A stretch of DNA of 64,000 bases from an uncultured Eggerthella sp. (GCA_900538545.1 UPYK01000004.1:57279-121278), one strand, 5' to 3'. Positions 52,863 through 61,690 are shown, numbered from the stretch's first letter. Program-made: numbers and translations. Notes: generated by a model not told the origin, from the sequence alone.

Positions 52863-53399
52863 ATGGCAGACGAATTGAAGCTGAATCACTTAACCGAACA
52901 GGGCAATGCCCACATGGTCGATGTGTCCGAAAAAGCCGAGACCAAACGCATTGCCATTGCTGAGGGCTTCATCACCATGCAGGCTGGAACGCTCGCCACC
53001 GTGCTTTCTCACCGCGCGAAAAAAGGCGACGTTATCGCGACTGCGCGCATCGCCGGCATCATGGCAGCGAAAAAAACGAGCGAACTCATTCCGCTTTGCC
53101 ATCCAGTCATGCTCACCAATGTGACCATCGATCTGCTTCCCATCTGGGGCGATGATGCACCCGCGACCGAAAAGCAGGCGAGCCACGCAAGTGGCCCTCA
53201 CCCTTGCGGCATCCATGTGGTAGCGCAGGCTTCGCTGGTGGGAAAGACCGGCGTTGAGATGGAAGCGCTCACGGCTGCTTCGGTTGCCTGCCTTACCATC
53301 TACGACATGTGCAAGGCGATCGATCGTGGCATGGAGATCGGCGAGGTGCGCCTCGTACATAAAGAAGGCGGCAAGAGCGGTGTTTGGCACCGCTCGTAG
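52863..53399 (+). CDS. moaC: Cyclic pyranopterin monophosphate synthase MoaC
   Basis: 178 residues. LNHLTEQGNAHMVDVSEK is the family start, SELIPLCHPVMLTNV holds the catalytic His region, and GVEMEALTAASVACLTIYDMCK is the second signature. It completes the step begun by MoaA, encoded 48 bases upstream. It carries an insertion of about 20 residues (roughly 97-116, DDAPATEKQASHASG) compared with the usual 160-residue protein. Confidence 0.96.
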   Translation: MADELKLNHLTEQGNAHMVDVSEKAETKRIAIAEGFITMQAGTLATVLSHRAKKGDVIATARIAGIMAAKKTSELIPLCHPVMLTNVTIDLLPIWGDDAPATEKQASHASGPHPCGIHVVAQASLVGKTGVEMEALTAASVACLTIYDMCKAIDRGMEIGEVRLVHKEGGKSGVWHRS

Positions 53400-53613
53400 C
53401 GGTGGGTCCTTCCGCTCTTAAGAATAAGACCTCTGAAACGAATTCACTTCTTGATAAAAGATTCCATCTTATTGATAGCTTTTAAACTATTTGCTGAATT
53501 TCTCAATGAATTGTGAAGCTGGAAGAACGAAGGAATACATCTGATAAGCGCTATAGATCGGTTGCTTCAATAAAGACTGAATACCCGCCGGGCGCTCTTT
53601 ATACTCATTCTTA
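53400..53613. other. Intergenic region between moaC and the arsR-type gene
   Basis: About 210 AT-richer bases with no gene. Convergent ends meet here. ATAAAGA/TCTTTAT (53570-53602) with inner CCCG-CC-GGG could end the minus-strand cassette, but the tail is short. CTGATAAG (53541-53548) and CTTATCAG (53610-53617) form a wider dyad around it. Confidence 0.45.
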
Positions 53614-53883
53614 TCAGGCTAGCTCTCCAAGAAAAGATTCAAGGTGCTTGAACAAGTCATGATTCAAAGAATAGTGCATCCATCGACCGTCTTTTCTTGA
53701 TTTGACCAAACCGCAACTACTCAGAAGCTTCATGTGATGAGACAATGTTGGCTGCGCTATGTTAAGAGTGTCGAGCAAGTTACAAGCGCATATCTCTTCT
53801 TGCTTAGCAATGAGCATAACGATGCGCAATCGATTTTCATCTCCAAGAATCTTGAATACCTGCGCGGCATCCTTTGAAGTCAT
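53614..53883 (-). CDS. ArsR/SmtB-family metalloregulator
   Basis: 89 residues, winged helix. EICACNLLDTLNIAQPTLSHHMKLL contains the recognition helix, preceded by the Cys-x-Cys of the alpha-3 site (CAC), where ArsR proteins bind As(III) or similar thiophilic ions. It is the last gene of a minus-strand cassette with two permeases and a Cys-rich thioredoxin-fold protein. It probably represses the cassette in the absence of its ligand. Confidence 0.88.
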   Translation of the reverse strand: MTSKDAAQVFKILGDENRLRIVMLIAKQEEICACNLLDTLNIAQPTLSHHMKLLSSCGLVKSRKDGRWMHYSLNHDLFKHLESFLGELA

Positions 53884-53959
53884 CGCTAAACCTCTATCCT
53901 CACATAGTTCGATATTTCTCTATATTCTCTTACGAATGATGCTCGGTCAAGAAACTTAC

Positions 53960-54346
53960 TTACTCTGTAGTGCAACAAAGCAGCTTTTCGACCTCATCAA
54001 CTTTGAGCACCTTTCCCTGCGAGACGATTTTCCCGTTCACGAGAAGCGCAGGCGTGGACATGACTCCTGCCTCAGCTATCGCGGCTGGGTCTGTGACGTA
54101 TTCGACGCCCACCGAACCGTCTGCCTTCGAAGCAGCAGCCTGGGCGTTCTCGTGGAGCTGGTGGCAGCGCTTGCATCCCGGGCCCAGCACCGTGAGCGTG
54201 ATAGATTCCGCCCCAGGCGCATCGCAGGCGTCCCCGCAGTCGCACGGCGCAGCGATATCGCCCTCGGGCAGCTCCACGATCTCCATCTCGCAGCAGCAGC
54301 TCTCCTTCTTTTCTTCCTTGCCGAATATCTTTCCGAAAAGTCCCAT
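53960..54346 (-). CDS. Cys-rich thioredoxin-fold protein
   Basis: 128 residues. The C-terminal 80 are a thioredoxin-like domain of the small 'redox-active disulfide protein 2' type with active site GPGCKRCHQL and a cis-Pro-like STPALLVNGK. The first 50 residues carry ESCCCEM and CDCGDAC, which look metal-binding, and the protein ends LLCCTTE. There are 11 cysteines in all. It lies 52 bases after the first permease gene. A role in delivering or reducing the transported metal or metalloid is inferred. The ATG at 54346 has AAAGGAT ahead. Confidence 0.8.
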   Translation of the reverse strand: MGLFGKIFGKEEKKESCCCEMEIVELPEGDIAAPCDCGDACDAPGAESITLTVLGPGCKRCHQLHENAQAAASKADGSVGVEYVTDPAAIAEAGVMSTPALLVNGKIVSQGKVLKVDEVEKLLCCTTE

Positions 54347-54398
54347 TTCTATATCCTTTCTCTTAAGGGTCTCCTGTCTTTGTTTTGCCCGCATGACA

Positions 54399-55343
54399 TC
54401 ACGGCATAATGAGCGTGAATGCGAAGCCGGTGCCTATGGCAACGAGCAGGATGCACAGTACGAACGTCACCACCATCGGCTTCTTGAATATACTGTTCAG
54501 AAGCGAGACCTCGGGGATGGAGCACCCGGCACCGCCCAGTATGAGCGCGATGACGATGCCCGAGGACACGCCCTTCTCCATGAGGATGCCCGCGATCGGG
54601 ATCATCGTCTCCACACGGATGTACATGGGTATGCCGATCACTGCGGCGAGCGGGATGGCCCAGAGGTTGTCCGCGCCCGCGAATCCCTCAAGAAGCTCGG
54701 TCGGCACGAACCCGTAGATGAACGCCCCGATGCCTGCGCCGAGGAGCAGCCAGCCGAAGACACCCTTGAACAGCCCAACGGCATCCGTAAGGGCGTACTT
54801 GCAGGCCTGCGCTTGCTTCTGCCAGAACGTTCCCTTCAAGTTCTCCCATGTTGCCTCGTCGCCCCCGCAGCATCCACCCTTAACGGCAACGTTCTTGATG
54901 TAGCGCGAGAACCCGATCGCGTCGAGCACGAGCCCCGCGCATACCGCGAACGCGAAGGTAATGACGGCGTAGACCGCCGTTGGCACGGGACCGAAGAACA
55001 CGAGCAAGAGCGCGATTATCGCGGGGTTAAGTATCGGGGAGGTCATCAGGAACGAGATAGCTCCTGAGAAGGGCGCGCCGCTCTTGAAGAGGCCCACCAA
55101 GACGGGGATGGTGGAGCACGAGCAGAACGGCGTTACCGCGCCGAGCGCAGCGCCCAGAATCGCGTTGGTCACCTTGTGTGGACGCGAAAGTATGCGCTTG
55201 ATGCGGTCCTTGGACACCCACACTTGCAGCAGGGCTACGAAGAAGCTTATGGCGACGAAGAGCAGGAACAGCTCTCCAAACAGGTAGACGAACGTGCCTA
55301 GGACGTTAAGCAGGTTCTCCACGGTGAATAAGCTATCGAACAT
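54399..55343 (-). CDS. Permease of the UPF0718 family (ArsP / SO_0444 type), copy 1
   Basis: 314 residues with about eight helices. GAVTPFCSCSTIPVLVGLF is the family hallmark (TPFCxCS). A second Cys group, KGGCCGGDE, lies in the central loop. Relatives export organoarsenicals or are proposed Cu/Zn efflux permeases. AAGGAG six bases before the ATG at 55343 decides the start. Its first codons overlap the stop of a possible 46-residue ORF. Base composition is visibly more GC-rich than copy 2. Confidence 0.85.
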   Translation of the reverse strand: MFDSLFTVENLLNVLGTFVYLFGELFLLFVAISFFVALLQVWVSKDRIKRILSRPHKVTNAILGAALGAVTPFCSCSTIPVLVGLFKSGAPFSGAISFLMTSPILNPAIIALLLVFFGPVPTAVYAVITFAFAVCAGLVLDAIGFSRYIKNVAVKGGCCGGDEATWENLKGTFWQKQAQACKYALTDAVGLFKGVFGWLLLGAGIGAFIYGFVPTELLEGFAGADNLWAIPLAAVIGIPMYIRVETMIPIAGILMEKGVSSGIVIALILGGAGCSIPEVSLLNSIFKKPMVVTFVLCILLVAIGTGFAFTLIMP

Positions 55344-55473
55344 TTCCATCTCCTTGGAGGCCATCGGGGCTGACAGGAAGGAGCTTGGAGCTCGAACATC
55401 CGCCGACCGAGACCTCGCGAATCAATTTGTCAGTTACCGTTTGCGAGGCTGGCAGGCTCACACCGACCTGCAC
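55333..55473 (-). CDS. Possible 46-residue ORF coupled to the first permease
   Basis: It starts at GTG 55473 with AGAGGAGG five bases ahead and ends at TAG 55335-55333, overlapping the permease ATG by 11 bases. The product begins MQVGVSLPASQTVTDKLIRE, with one Cys in GGCSSSK, and has no recognised domain. Support is the strong ribosome site and the overlap; against it is short length. It may simply be a translated leader that couples expression of the permease. Confidence 0.4.
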   Translation of the reverse strand: MQVGVSLPASQTVTDKLIREVSVGGCSSSKLLPVSPDGLQGDGNVR

Positions 55474-55510
55474 CTGTACCTCCTCTTACATCTGCACATG
55501 GCAGTCTCCT

Positions 55511-56515
55511 TCACGCGAACAGGGGCTGTAGCCAGTTGAACACATAGCCGCTTATGATCATTCCGACGAGACAAAGACCAATGAATGTAGCAAGCAACTT
55601 CGGCTTGACCACGCGTGAAAGCATGGTGAGCGATGGAATCGACAGTACGGTAACGCTCATCATAAAAGCGAGTATGGTGCCAAGGCCGACACCCTTCTCA
55701 AACAACGCTTCTGCAATAGGAATGGTCCCAAAGATATCAGCATAGATCGGTGCGCCAACGAGCGTGGCAAGCACGACTGCAAACGGGTTGCCATCACCAA
55801 GAATTGCCTCGATGATTTCTTGCGGAATCCAATTGTGAATAAGCGCGCCTATCGATACGCCAATAAGAATGAACGGAAACACTTTGCGGAAAGTCTCACC
55901 AGTTTGCCCAAGAGCATAGGATATACGTTGCTTTTTCTTCAGGCTTTGCACCTGTGCAGCATCAAGTGGTTCACCCCGCACAAAGTCAGCGACCTGATCC
56001 GACATCTTCAATTTCTGAATGATCGAACCTCCCACAACCGCAATGATAAGACCAACGATCGTATAGATAAAAGCAACGTGCGGTCCAAAGATACTCATGA
56101 TGAGAACGATTGAGGCAATGTCTACCATGGGAGAGGATATGAGAAAAGAAAAAGTAACGCCAAGGGGCAAACCCGCACGCGTAAAAGCAATGAACAACGG
56201 AATGGACGAACAGGCGCAGAAGGGCGTTACCGTTCCGAGCAGCGCCCCCACCACGTTGCCACTAAAACCTTTGAAACGCCCAAGAATGCGCTTGCTTCGT
56301 TCGGGTGGAAAGTAGCTCTGAATATAGCTGATGATGAAAATCATCACACAAAGCAATATAACGATTTTTATGGTGTCATAGATAAAAAAATGAAGGGTTC
56401 CACCCCATCGAGACGAAGCATCCAGACCAAGCGCATCGATGAATATCGCAATCAGATCCGAGAGCCACTGCATCTTAAGAAGTTGATCCATTAAGAACGA
56501 TCCAACAGCGTCCAT
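55511..56515 (-). CDS. Permease of the UPF0718 family (ArsP / SO_0444 type), copy 2
   Basis: 334 residues with about eight helices. GTVTPFCACSSIPLFIAF is the hallmark motif. It is paralogous to copy 1 but clearly diverged, lacks the CCGG loop, and uses AT-richer codons, suggesting separate acquisition. It is the first gene of the minus-strand cassette, directly behind a very AT-rich promoter region with inverted repeats. Confidence 0.87.
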   Translation of the reverse strand: MDAVGSFLMDQLLKMQWLSDLIAIFIDALGLDASSRWGGTLHFFIYDTIKIVILLCVMIFIISYIQSYFPPERSKRILGRFKGFSGNVVGALLGTVTPFCACSSIPLFIAFTRAGLPLGVTFSFLISSPMVDIASIVLIMSIFGPHVAFIYTIVGLIIAVVGGSIIQKLKMSDQVADFVRGEPLDAAQVQSLKKKQRISYALGQTGETFRKVFPFILIGVSIGALIHNWIPQEIIEAILGDGNPFAVVLATLVGAPIYADIFGTIPIAEALFEKGVGLGTILAFMMSVTVLSIPSLTMLSRVVKPKLLATFIGLCLVGMIISGYVFNWLQPLFA

Positions 56516-56538
56516 ATTTCCCCTATATATTTATAATC

Positions 56539-56568
56539 ATCAATATAACGTATTTTAATAATATTGAT
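56539..56568. promoter_or_regulatory. AT-rich dyad upstream of the permease cassette, candidate ArsR operator
   Basis: ATCAATAT (56539-56546) and ATATTGAT (56561-56568) are a perfect dyad 14 bases apart. A third half-site, TGTCAATAT, follows near 56579. TCAA/TTGA-type dyads in AT-rich promoters are common ArsR operators. The site lies about 24 bases upstream of the first permease start and so covers its promoter. Confidence 0.55.
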
Positions 56569-56638
56569 AGATTTATATATGTCAATATATTAGGAACGAC
56601 ACAGCACTTCGGTTTGGCTGAAGAGCTTTTATTCGGTG

Positions 56639-57106
56639 TTAGTGGCCTTGTCCGTCCATCATCGCGAGCGCATGCTCGAGCACCTCGTTCACGGCCTCCC
56701 AGTTCTCGCGCACTGCTTTTTCGCTTCCCGGGAAATTGATCACGAGCGTCTTACCACGCTGCATGCACATCGCGCGCGAGAGCATCGCACGATTGGTGAA
56801 CTTCATGCTGTAAGCGCGCATGCCTTCGGCGATGCCCGGAACAGGGCGGTCACACACATCTTCGGTGGCCTCTGGTGTTACGTCGCGCGGAGAAAGCCCC
56901 GTACCGCCGCACGTGATGACGACATCGGCCTCGAAACGACCGCACGCTGTCACGATCGCTTGTGCGATGAGCGAGCGCTCATCGGTTGTTACGACATGCG
57001 AAACGCACGTCCATCCTTTTTCGGCGATAAGCTCTTCGAGCACGTTGCCCGCCGTATCGGTCTCGAGTGTACGCGTATCTGAACAGGTGATTATTGCGAA
57101 CTTCAT
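56639..57106 (-). CDS. mogA: Molybdopterin adenylyltransferase (MogA/MoaB family)
   Basis: 155 residues. DVVITCGGTGLSPRDVTPEAT and TLVINFPGSEKAVRENW are the family signatures. It adenylates molybdopterin before metal insertion by MoeA. The moeA stop overlaps its ATG by four bases (ATGA), so the two are co-translated. On length it could be called MoaB, but coupling with moeA favours the MogA role. Confidence 0.93.
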   Translation of the reverse strand: MKFAIITCSDTRTLETDTAGNVLEELIAEKGWTCVSHVVTTDERSLIAQAIVTACGRFEADVVITCGGTGLSPRDVTPEATEDVCDRPVPGIAEGMRAYSMKFTNRAMLSRAMCMQRGKTLVINFPGSEKAVRENWEAVNEVLEHALAMMDGQGH

Positions 57107-58380
57107 GAGATAACGCTCCCTTCCTCAACGTCGAGCAAGATGCACTCGACTTGCGCACCCGCTACAACGCGCTTGCCCTCTGGCACCCCTGCCGGCAGCA
57201 CCGCCAGGCAATTCCCGCGCTGAAGCGTGCCGAACAGGCCCGAATTCTGATTCTTAGCAGGCACGACTACGAGCTTGCCCTCTTCATCATGCGTAAGCGT
57301 AGCGCGCAAGAGCAGCACACGCCCATCCTTCTTCTTGCGATCCTTCGCGAGCGTTGCCTTCACGCGGGGACGCTCGAAAGTGGTGAAGCCCTGCATCTTG
57401 CGCAGCGCTGGACGAATGAACATCTCGAAGCCGCAGTAAGCTGCTGCCGGATTACCCGAAAGCCCAAAGACTGGAACGCCTTCCACAAAACCGAAGGCCT
57501 GAGCTTTGCCGGGGCGCATGTTCACGAGCGTCATCTCAAGCGCACCCATCTGCTCGATCACATCTTTGATGAAGTCGTAATCACCATTCGATGCACCGCC
57601 CGAGGTAACCACGAAATCATGATTCATGAGCGCGGTTTCCACAGCATCGCGGATCGCGATGAAGTCGTCTTTGACGATCGGGAAAATAGTAGGGATGCCG
57701 CCAGCTTCTTTCGCACAGGCAGCCAGCGCATAGGCATTGCCGTCGCGAATCTGCCCAGGACCAGGCACGACCGTAGGCTCGACCAGTTCACTGCCGATCG
57801 AGATGATGGCCACCTTGGGGCGACGATAGACCGGAACCTCCATGATGCCGCAGCTCGCAATGAAACCGACCCCTGCCGCACGAATCACTTCGCCTGCATG
57901 GATCGCCACTTCGCCACGCGCGATCTCTTCGCCTGCTTCACGGACGTTGCTGCGCAGCGCCGTAGGTTCCGTGAACGCGACGCAAGATCCCGCACGGCCA
58001 TCGCTTCCTTCGTAATCGACCAGCTCGTATTTGACAACCGAATCGGCGCAGGCAGGCACGGGAGCGCCGGTCATGATGCGCACGCATTCATCATGTGCCA
58101 GATCGCCTTCATAGGTGGAACCAGCGGGGATCTCCGCAACGACCTTCAGCTTCACAGGAGCATCTGCTGTTGCGCCTTCGATCTGTGCTGCTTTGAGCGC
58201 GAAGCCATCCATGGCTGCATGGGCGAACGGCGTGATATCGATATCGCTGGTGAGATCTTCGGCAGCCACGCGCCCTACCGCATCAACAAGACTCACCTGC
58301 TCAACTTCAAGCGGATGGATGTTCTTGAGGACGATCTCGCGTCCTTCTTCGATGCTCACCATCTCTAGATCTTTCATCAT
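57103..58380 (-). CDS. moeA: Molybdopterin molybdotransferase MoeA
   Basis: 425 residues. ITPFAHAAMDGFAL, MTGAPVPACADSV, VVTSGGASNGDYDFIKDV and VFGLSGNPAAAYCGFE are canonical. It inserts molybdate into adenylated molybdopterin made by MogA. Two ATGs in tandem (58380 and 58377) follow AAGGGGAA; either is possible. It forms an operon with mogA. Confidence 0.95.
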   Translation of the reverse strand: MMKDLEMVSIEEGREIVLKNIHPLEVEQVSLVDAVGRVAAEDLTSDIDITPFAHAAMDGFALKAAQIEGATADAPVKLKVVAEIPAGSTYEGDLAHDECVRIMTGAPVPACADSVVKYELVDYEGSDGRAGSCVAFTEPTALRSNVREAGEEIARGEVAIHAGEVIRAAGVGFIASCGIMEVPVYRRPKVAIISIGSELVEPTVVPGPGQIRDGNAYALAACAKEAGGIPTIFPIVKDDFIAIRDAVETALMNHDFVVTSGGASNGDYDFIKDVIEQMGALEMTLVNMRPGKAQAFGFVEGVPVFGLSGNPAAAYCGFEMFIRPALRKMQGFTTFERPRVKATLAKDRKKKDGRVLLLRATLTHDEEGKLVVVPAKNQNSGLFGTLQRGNCLAVLPAGVPEGKRVVAGAQVECILLDVEEGSVIS

Positions 58381-58435
58381 TTCCCCTTCTTGATGTTCCC
58401 TATGATTCCTTATGATTCCCTTTAGACCAGGTGCT

Positions 58436-60361
58436 CTACAGATCGTGCTGCGCCTTCAAGTACGTGCGCATCGAGTAGAGCGTTATATCGCTACGGTTCA
58501 CCACGCCCACGATCTTGCCCTTGTCGAGCACGGGCACCTTCTTCAAATGATTATCGCCGAGCACGCGGCAAACTTCGGGAAGCGTAGCAGAAAGGTTGAT
58601 TCCCACCACGCCTTTCGTTGCCACATCCATCACGTTCATGCGCATAAGCGCGGCAAGCTTCTCGTCGAAGGTGTCGTTGTCGTTCGAAGCCTGCATGATC
58701 ATGACGATCGGGTCGGTGTAGAGATGGCTGCGCTTGGAAAGGAAGCGCATGATGTCGCCATCGGAAACGAACCCGACCGCGCATCCTTCGCTATCCACGA
58801 CCGGTGCCGCGCTGATCTTGCGTTCAACGAGCACGCGCATCACATCGAGCACTGAAGAGCTTTCGGGCACCGTAAACACATCGGTCTTCATGATCGATGC
58901 GAGCACGCTCTGCTTCTCCTGCTTATCCAGATCGACCTTCGTTTCCGCGTCGCCGTTCTTCACGAAGATGAGCACAAGGATGAATCCGATAGCGCAGAGC
59001 ACCGCAGAAACCCCGAATGCGGCATCCACGCCGTGCACGCCGGCAAGCGTCGTGGATTCGGTTGCCATGAGCGAGACCGACACCATCGCGAACACCGAGG
59101 TGAGGATAGCGGTTCCCAGCGAACCCGCGATCTGGCGGAAGGTGTTGTTCACTGAGGTGCCATGGTTGATGAGGTCGTTGGGCAGCGCGTTCATCGCCCA
59201 GGTGGTGATGGTCATATTGATGAGCGCCATGCCGAAAAGACGGATAGCCATGACAACTGCCACATAGACGAGGCTCACTTCGGGTCCTAGGAAGGCGAGC
59301 ATGACCGTACCGATCGTGAGCATGAGCGTGCCCGTAATAGCAAGCACGCGCGGGCCGTGGCGGTCGAACCAGCGTCCTGCGATCGGGCCCATGATGCCCA
59401 TGATGAGCGCACCAGGCAAGAGCACGAGACCGGATTCGGTGGCAGAATAGCCAAGCAGTGATTGCAGATAGATGGGCAGCAAGATGCCCACGGAAAGGAG
59501 CGCCGCCTGCACGACCATGCCGATGATCGTGCCCATCAAAAAGGTCTTGTTGGCAAGCACCCGCACGCGCAACATGGGGTGTTCCATCGAAAGCTGACGA
59601 CGGAAGAACAGCACGATCACCACGAGGCCGACAATGAGCGAGACGAAGAATTCGATGCCGAAACCGCCATTGCCGATGATGGAGAAACTATAGAGCAGCG
59701 AGCCGAAGCCGAGCGTGGAGAGCACCACCGAAGGGACATCGAGCCTGGCATGCGCATGCTTTGCGGGGACGCGATCCATGGTGAAGGGCGTAACGAGCGC
59801 TACGATCGCCGCAAAGGCGGTTACCACGTAGAACATGATGTGCCAATCGGCAGCATCGATGACCACGCCAGCAGCCGTGGGGCCAATGGCCGGGCCAAAG
59901 GCCATCACGATGCCGAAGAGCCCCATCGCGAAGCCGCGGCGCTCGATCGGAAACGTGAGCATGAGCACGCTCATGACCATGGGCATGAGAACACCCGCGC
60001 CCACCGCCTGAACGATACGCCCAGAGAGCAATACCGGGAAGTTCGGCCCCCAAGCAGCGAGAAGCGAGCCGATCGCGAAGATCGACATCGAGAACAGGAA
60101 GAGATTGCGGATAGGAAAGCGATCGATCAAAAACGCAGTCACGGGAACCATGATGGCGTTCACGAGCGTGAAGCCGGTGGTGAGCCACTGGCCGGTGGCG
60201 GCATTGATGCTCATGTCGACCATGATGGAAGGCAGCGCTGGCGCTACCACCGTTTGGTTGAGCACCGTCACGAACGTGCCCACTAAAAGCAGCACGATCA
60301 TGACCGTCTGTCTGTGCGTTAATCCCAGGCGGTTGACCTTCGTTGTGGTCGTATTCGCCAT
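58436..60361 (-). CDS. MFS (DHA2/EmrB-type) transporter fused to a CBS domain pair
   Basis: 641 residues. Residues 1-490 are a 14-helix DHA2 transporter (LNQTVVAPALPSIMVDM and RIVQAVGAGVLMPMVMSVLM are typical). Residues about 505-641 contain two CBS repeats (TDVFTVPESSSVLDVMRVL and MDVATKGVVGINLSATLPEV), which usually bind adenine nucleotides. The frame is continuous. Such a fusion would make export sensitive to energy state or a nucleotide signal; that is inference. It is paralogous to the MFS gene at 30264-31649, which lacks CBS domains. It starts seven bases after the CorC-like gene ends. Confidence 0.88.
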   Translation of the reverse strand: MANTTTTKVNRLGLTHRQTVMIVLLLVGTFVTVLNQTVVAPALPSIMVDMSINAATGQWLTTGFTLVNAIMVPVTAFLIDRFPIRNLFLFSMSIFAIGSLLAAWGPNFPVLLSGRIVQAVGAGVLMPMVMSVLMLTFPIERRGFAMGLFGIVMAFGPAIGPTAAGVVIDAADWHIMFYVVTAFAAIVALVTPFTMDRVPAKHAHARLDVPSVVLSTLGFGSLLYSFSIIGNGGFGIEFFVSLIVGLVVIVLFFRRQLSMEHPMLRVRVLANKTFLMGTIIGMVVQAALLSVGILLPIYLQSLLGYSATESGLVLLPGALIMGIMGPIAGRWFDRHGPRVLAITGTLMLTIGTVMLAFLGPEVSLVYVAVVMAIRLFGMALINMTITTWAMNALPNDLINHGTSVNNTFRQIAGSLGTAILTSVFAMVSVSLMATESTTLAGVHGVDAAFGVSAVLCAIGFILVLIFVKNGDAETKVDLDKQEKQSVLASIMKTDVFTVPESSSVLDVMRVLVERKISAAPVVDSEGCAVGFVSDGDIMRFLSKRSHLYTDPIVMIMQASNDNDTFDEKLAALMRMNVMDVATKGVVGINLSATLPEVCRVLGDNHLKKVPVLDKGKIVGVVNRSDITLYSMRTYLKAQHDL

Positions 60362-60367
60362 GAGGGG

Positions 60368-61690
60368 TTACTCCGTTGGTTCTTCTTCGGAATCTAGTTT
60401 GAATTCGACACCGATCTTATCGATACGCAGCGCATCCATAGTCTTAGCCGTGAAGGTGATCGTACGTTTATCGTGATGGATCTCGATCGAATCGCCTTCG
60501 GCAGGGATCTTGTCGATCAAGTCGAGCATGAGTCCTCCAACGGTCTCGTAGTCGTAGATAGGCACTGGCTCGAAGCCGAGGAATTCGACGAACTGATCGA
60601 CCGGAAGCGAGCCATCGACCAGATAATTGTTCTCGCTCACCTTCAGGATCTCATCCTGATCGTCGTGGAGGTATTCATCTTCAACGCTGCCGATGATCTG
60701 GCCGATCACATCGCTCATCGTAACGATGCCCGACGTACCGCCATGCTCGTCGACCACTACGGCGATCTTAGTGTGCTTGTCCTGCATCATCTGCATGAGC
60801 TTGTCGAGCGCCAAGCTTTCAGGAACCGGATTGATGTCGCGAATGACCAGATCGTCCTTGGTTGAATCAGGCGGCAAGCGATACGCATCCTTGATATGTA
60901 TGAAGCCGATGATGTTATCGGTGTTGTCCTTGTAGACCGGATAGCGCGTGAATTTGTTCGCACCCATGATCTCGAGGATCTCTTCCAGATCGTCGTCGAT
61001 GTCGATCGCGATCATGTCGGTACGCGGGGTCATGATGGCTTTTGCGTCCTTATCATCAAGATCGAAGACATTATCGAGGATCTCGAACTGATCGGTAGCG
61101 AGCTCGCCGCTCTCTGCACTTTCCTCGAGCAGGATCTTGATCTCTTCTTCGGTATACGCCTGATGTTCGCTGGCAGTATCGTGACCGGTCAAGCGCATGA
61201 TGCCATTGGTGGTGGAGTTGAAGAGCCACATGATGGGATACGTGATGCGATAGAACCAGTAGAGCGGTGTTGCCGAGAAGAGCGCATAGCGTTCAGTATT
61301 CAAGATGGCCATGGATTTCGGCACCAGTTCACCAAGGATAACGTGCAGCGCTGTGATGATGATGAAGCCGATGGCAACCGCGATCGCGGAAACCGCTGCA
61401 TCGGGCAGCCCCAGCGCCGCAAGCGGCTCGTGGATCACACTCGAAACGGCAGGTTCGCCCAACCAGCCGATTGCCAGCGAAGCAAGCGTGATACCCAGCT
61501 GACAGGCGGAAAGATAGGCGTTGACGTTCTCTGATATCTCTTTTGCTCGCTTTGCGCCGCGTGCGCCTTCTTCAACGAGAATATCGATCTGCGATTTCCT
61601 GACACGCACGAGCGAGAATTCAGCAACAACGAAGAACGCATTCATCAGTAAGAAGAATGCGACTAAAAGTATACTGACAACAAACACCAT
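60368..61690 (-). CDS. CNNM/CorC-type hemolysin-family transporter with CBS pair
   Basis: 440 residues. The N-terminal DUF21 membrane domain (about 1-190) includes MNAFFVVAEFSLVRVRKSQID and ACQLGITLASLAIGWLGEP. Two CBS repeats follow (IMTPRTDMIAIDIDDDLEEI and IRDINPVPESLALDKLM), then a CorC_HlyC domain at the C-terminus (VDGSLPVDQFVEFLGFEPV). Relatives move Mg2+ or Co2+. It is the first gene of an operon with the MFS-CBS fusion. Confidence 0.94.
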   Translation of the reverse strand: MVFVVSILLVAFFLLMNAFFVVAEFSLVRVRKSQIDILVEEGARGAKRAKEISENVNAYLSACQLGITLASLAIGWLGEPAVSSVIHEPLAALGLPDAAVSAIAVAIGFIIITALHVILGELVPKSMAILNTERYALFSATPLYWFYRITYPIMWLFNSTTNGIMRLTGHDTASEHQAYTEEEIKILLEESAESGELATDQFEILDNVFDLDDKDAKAIMTPRTDMIAIDIDDDLEEILEIMGANKFTRYPVYKDNTDNIIGFIHIKDAYRLPPDSTKDDLVIRDINPVPESLALDKLMQMMQDKHTKIAVVVDEHGGTSGIVTMSDVIGQIIGSVEDEYLHDDQDEILKVSENNYLVDGSLPVDQFVEFLGFEPVPIYDYETVGGLMLDLIDKIPAEGDSIEIHHDKRTITFTAKTMDALRIDKIGVEFKLDSEEEPTE

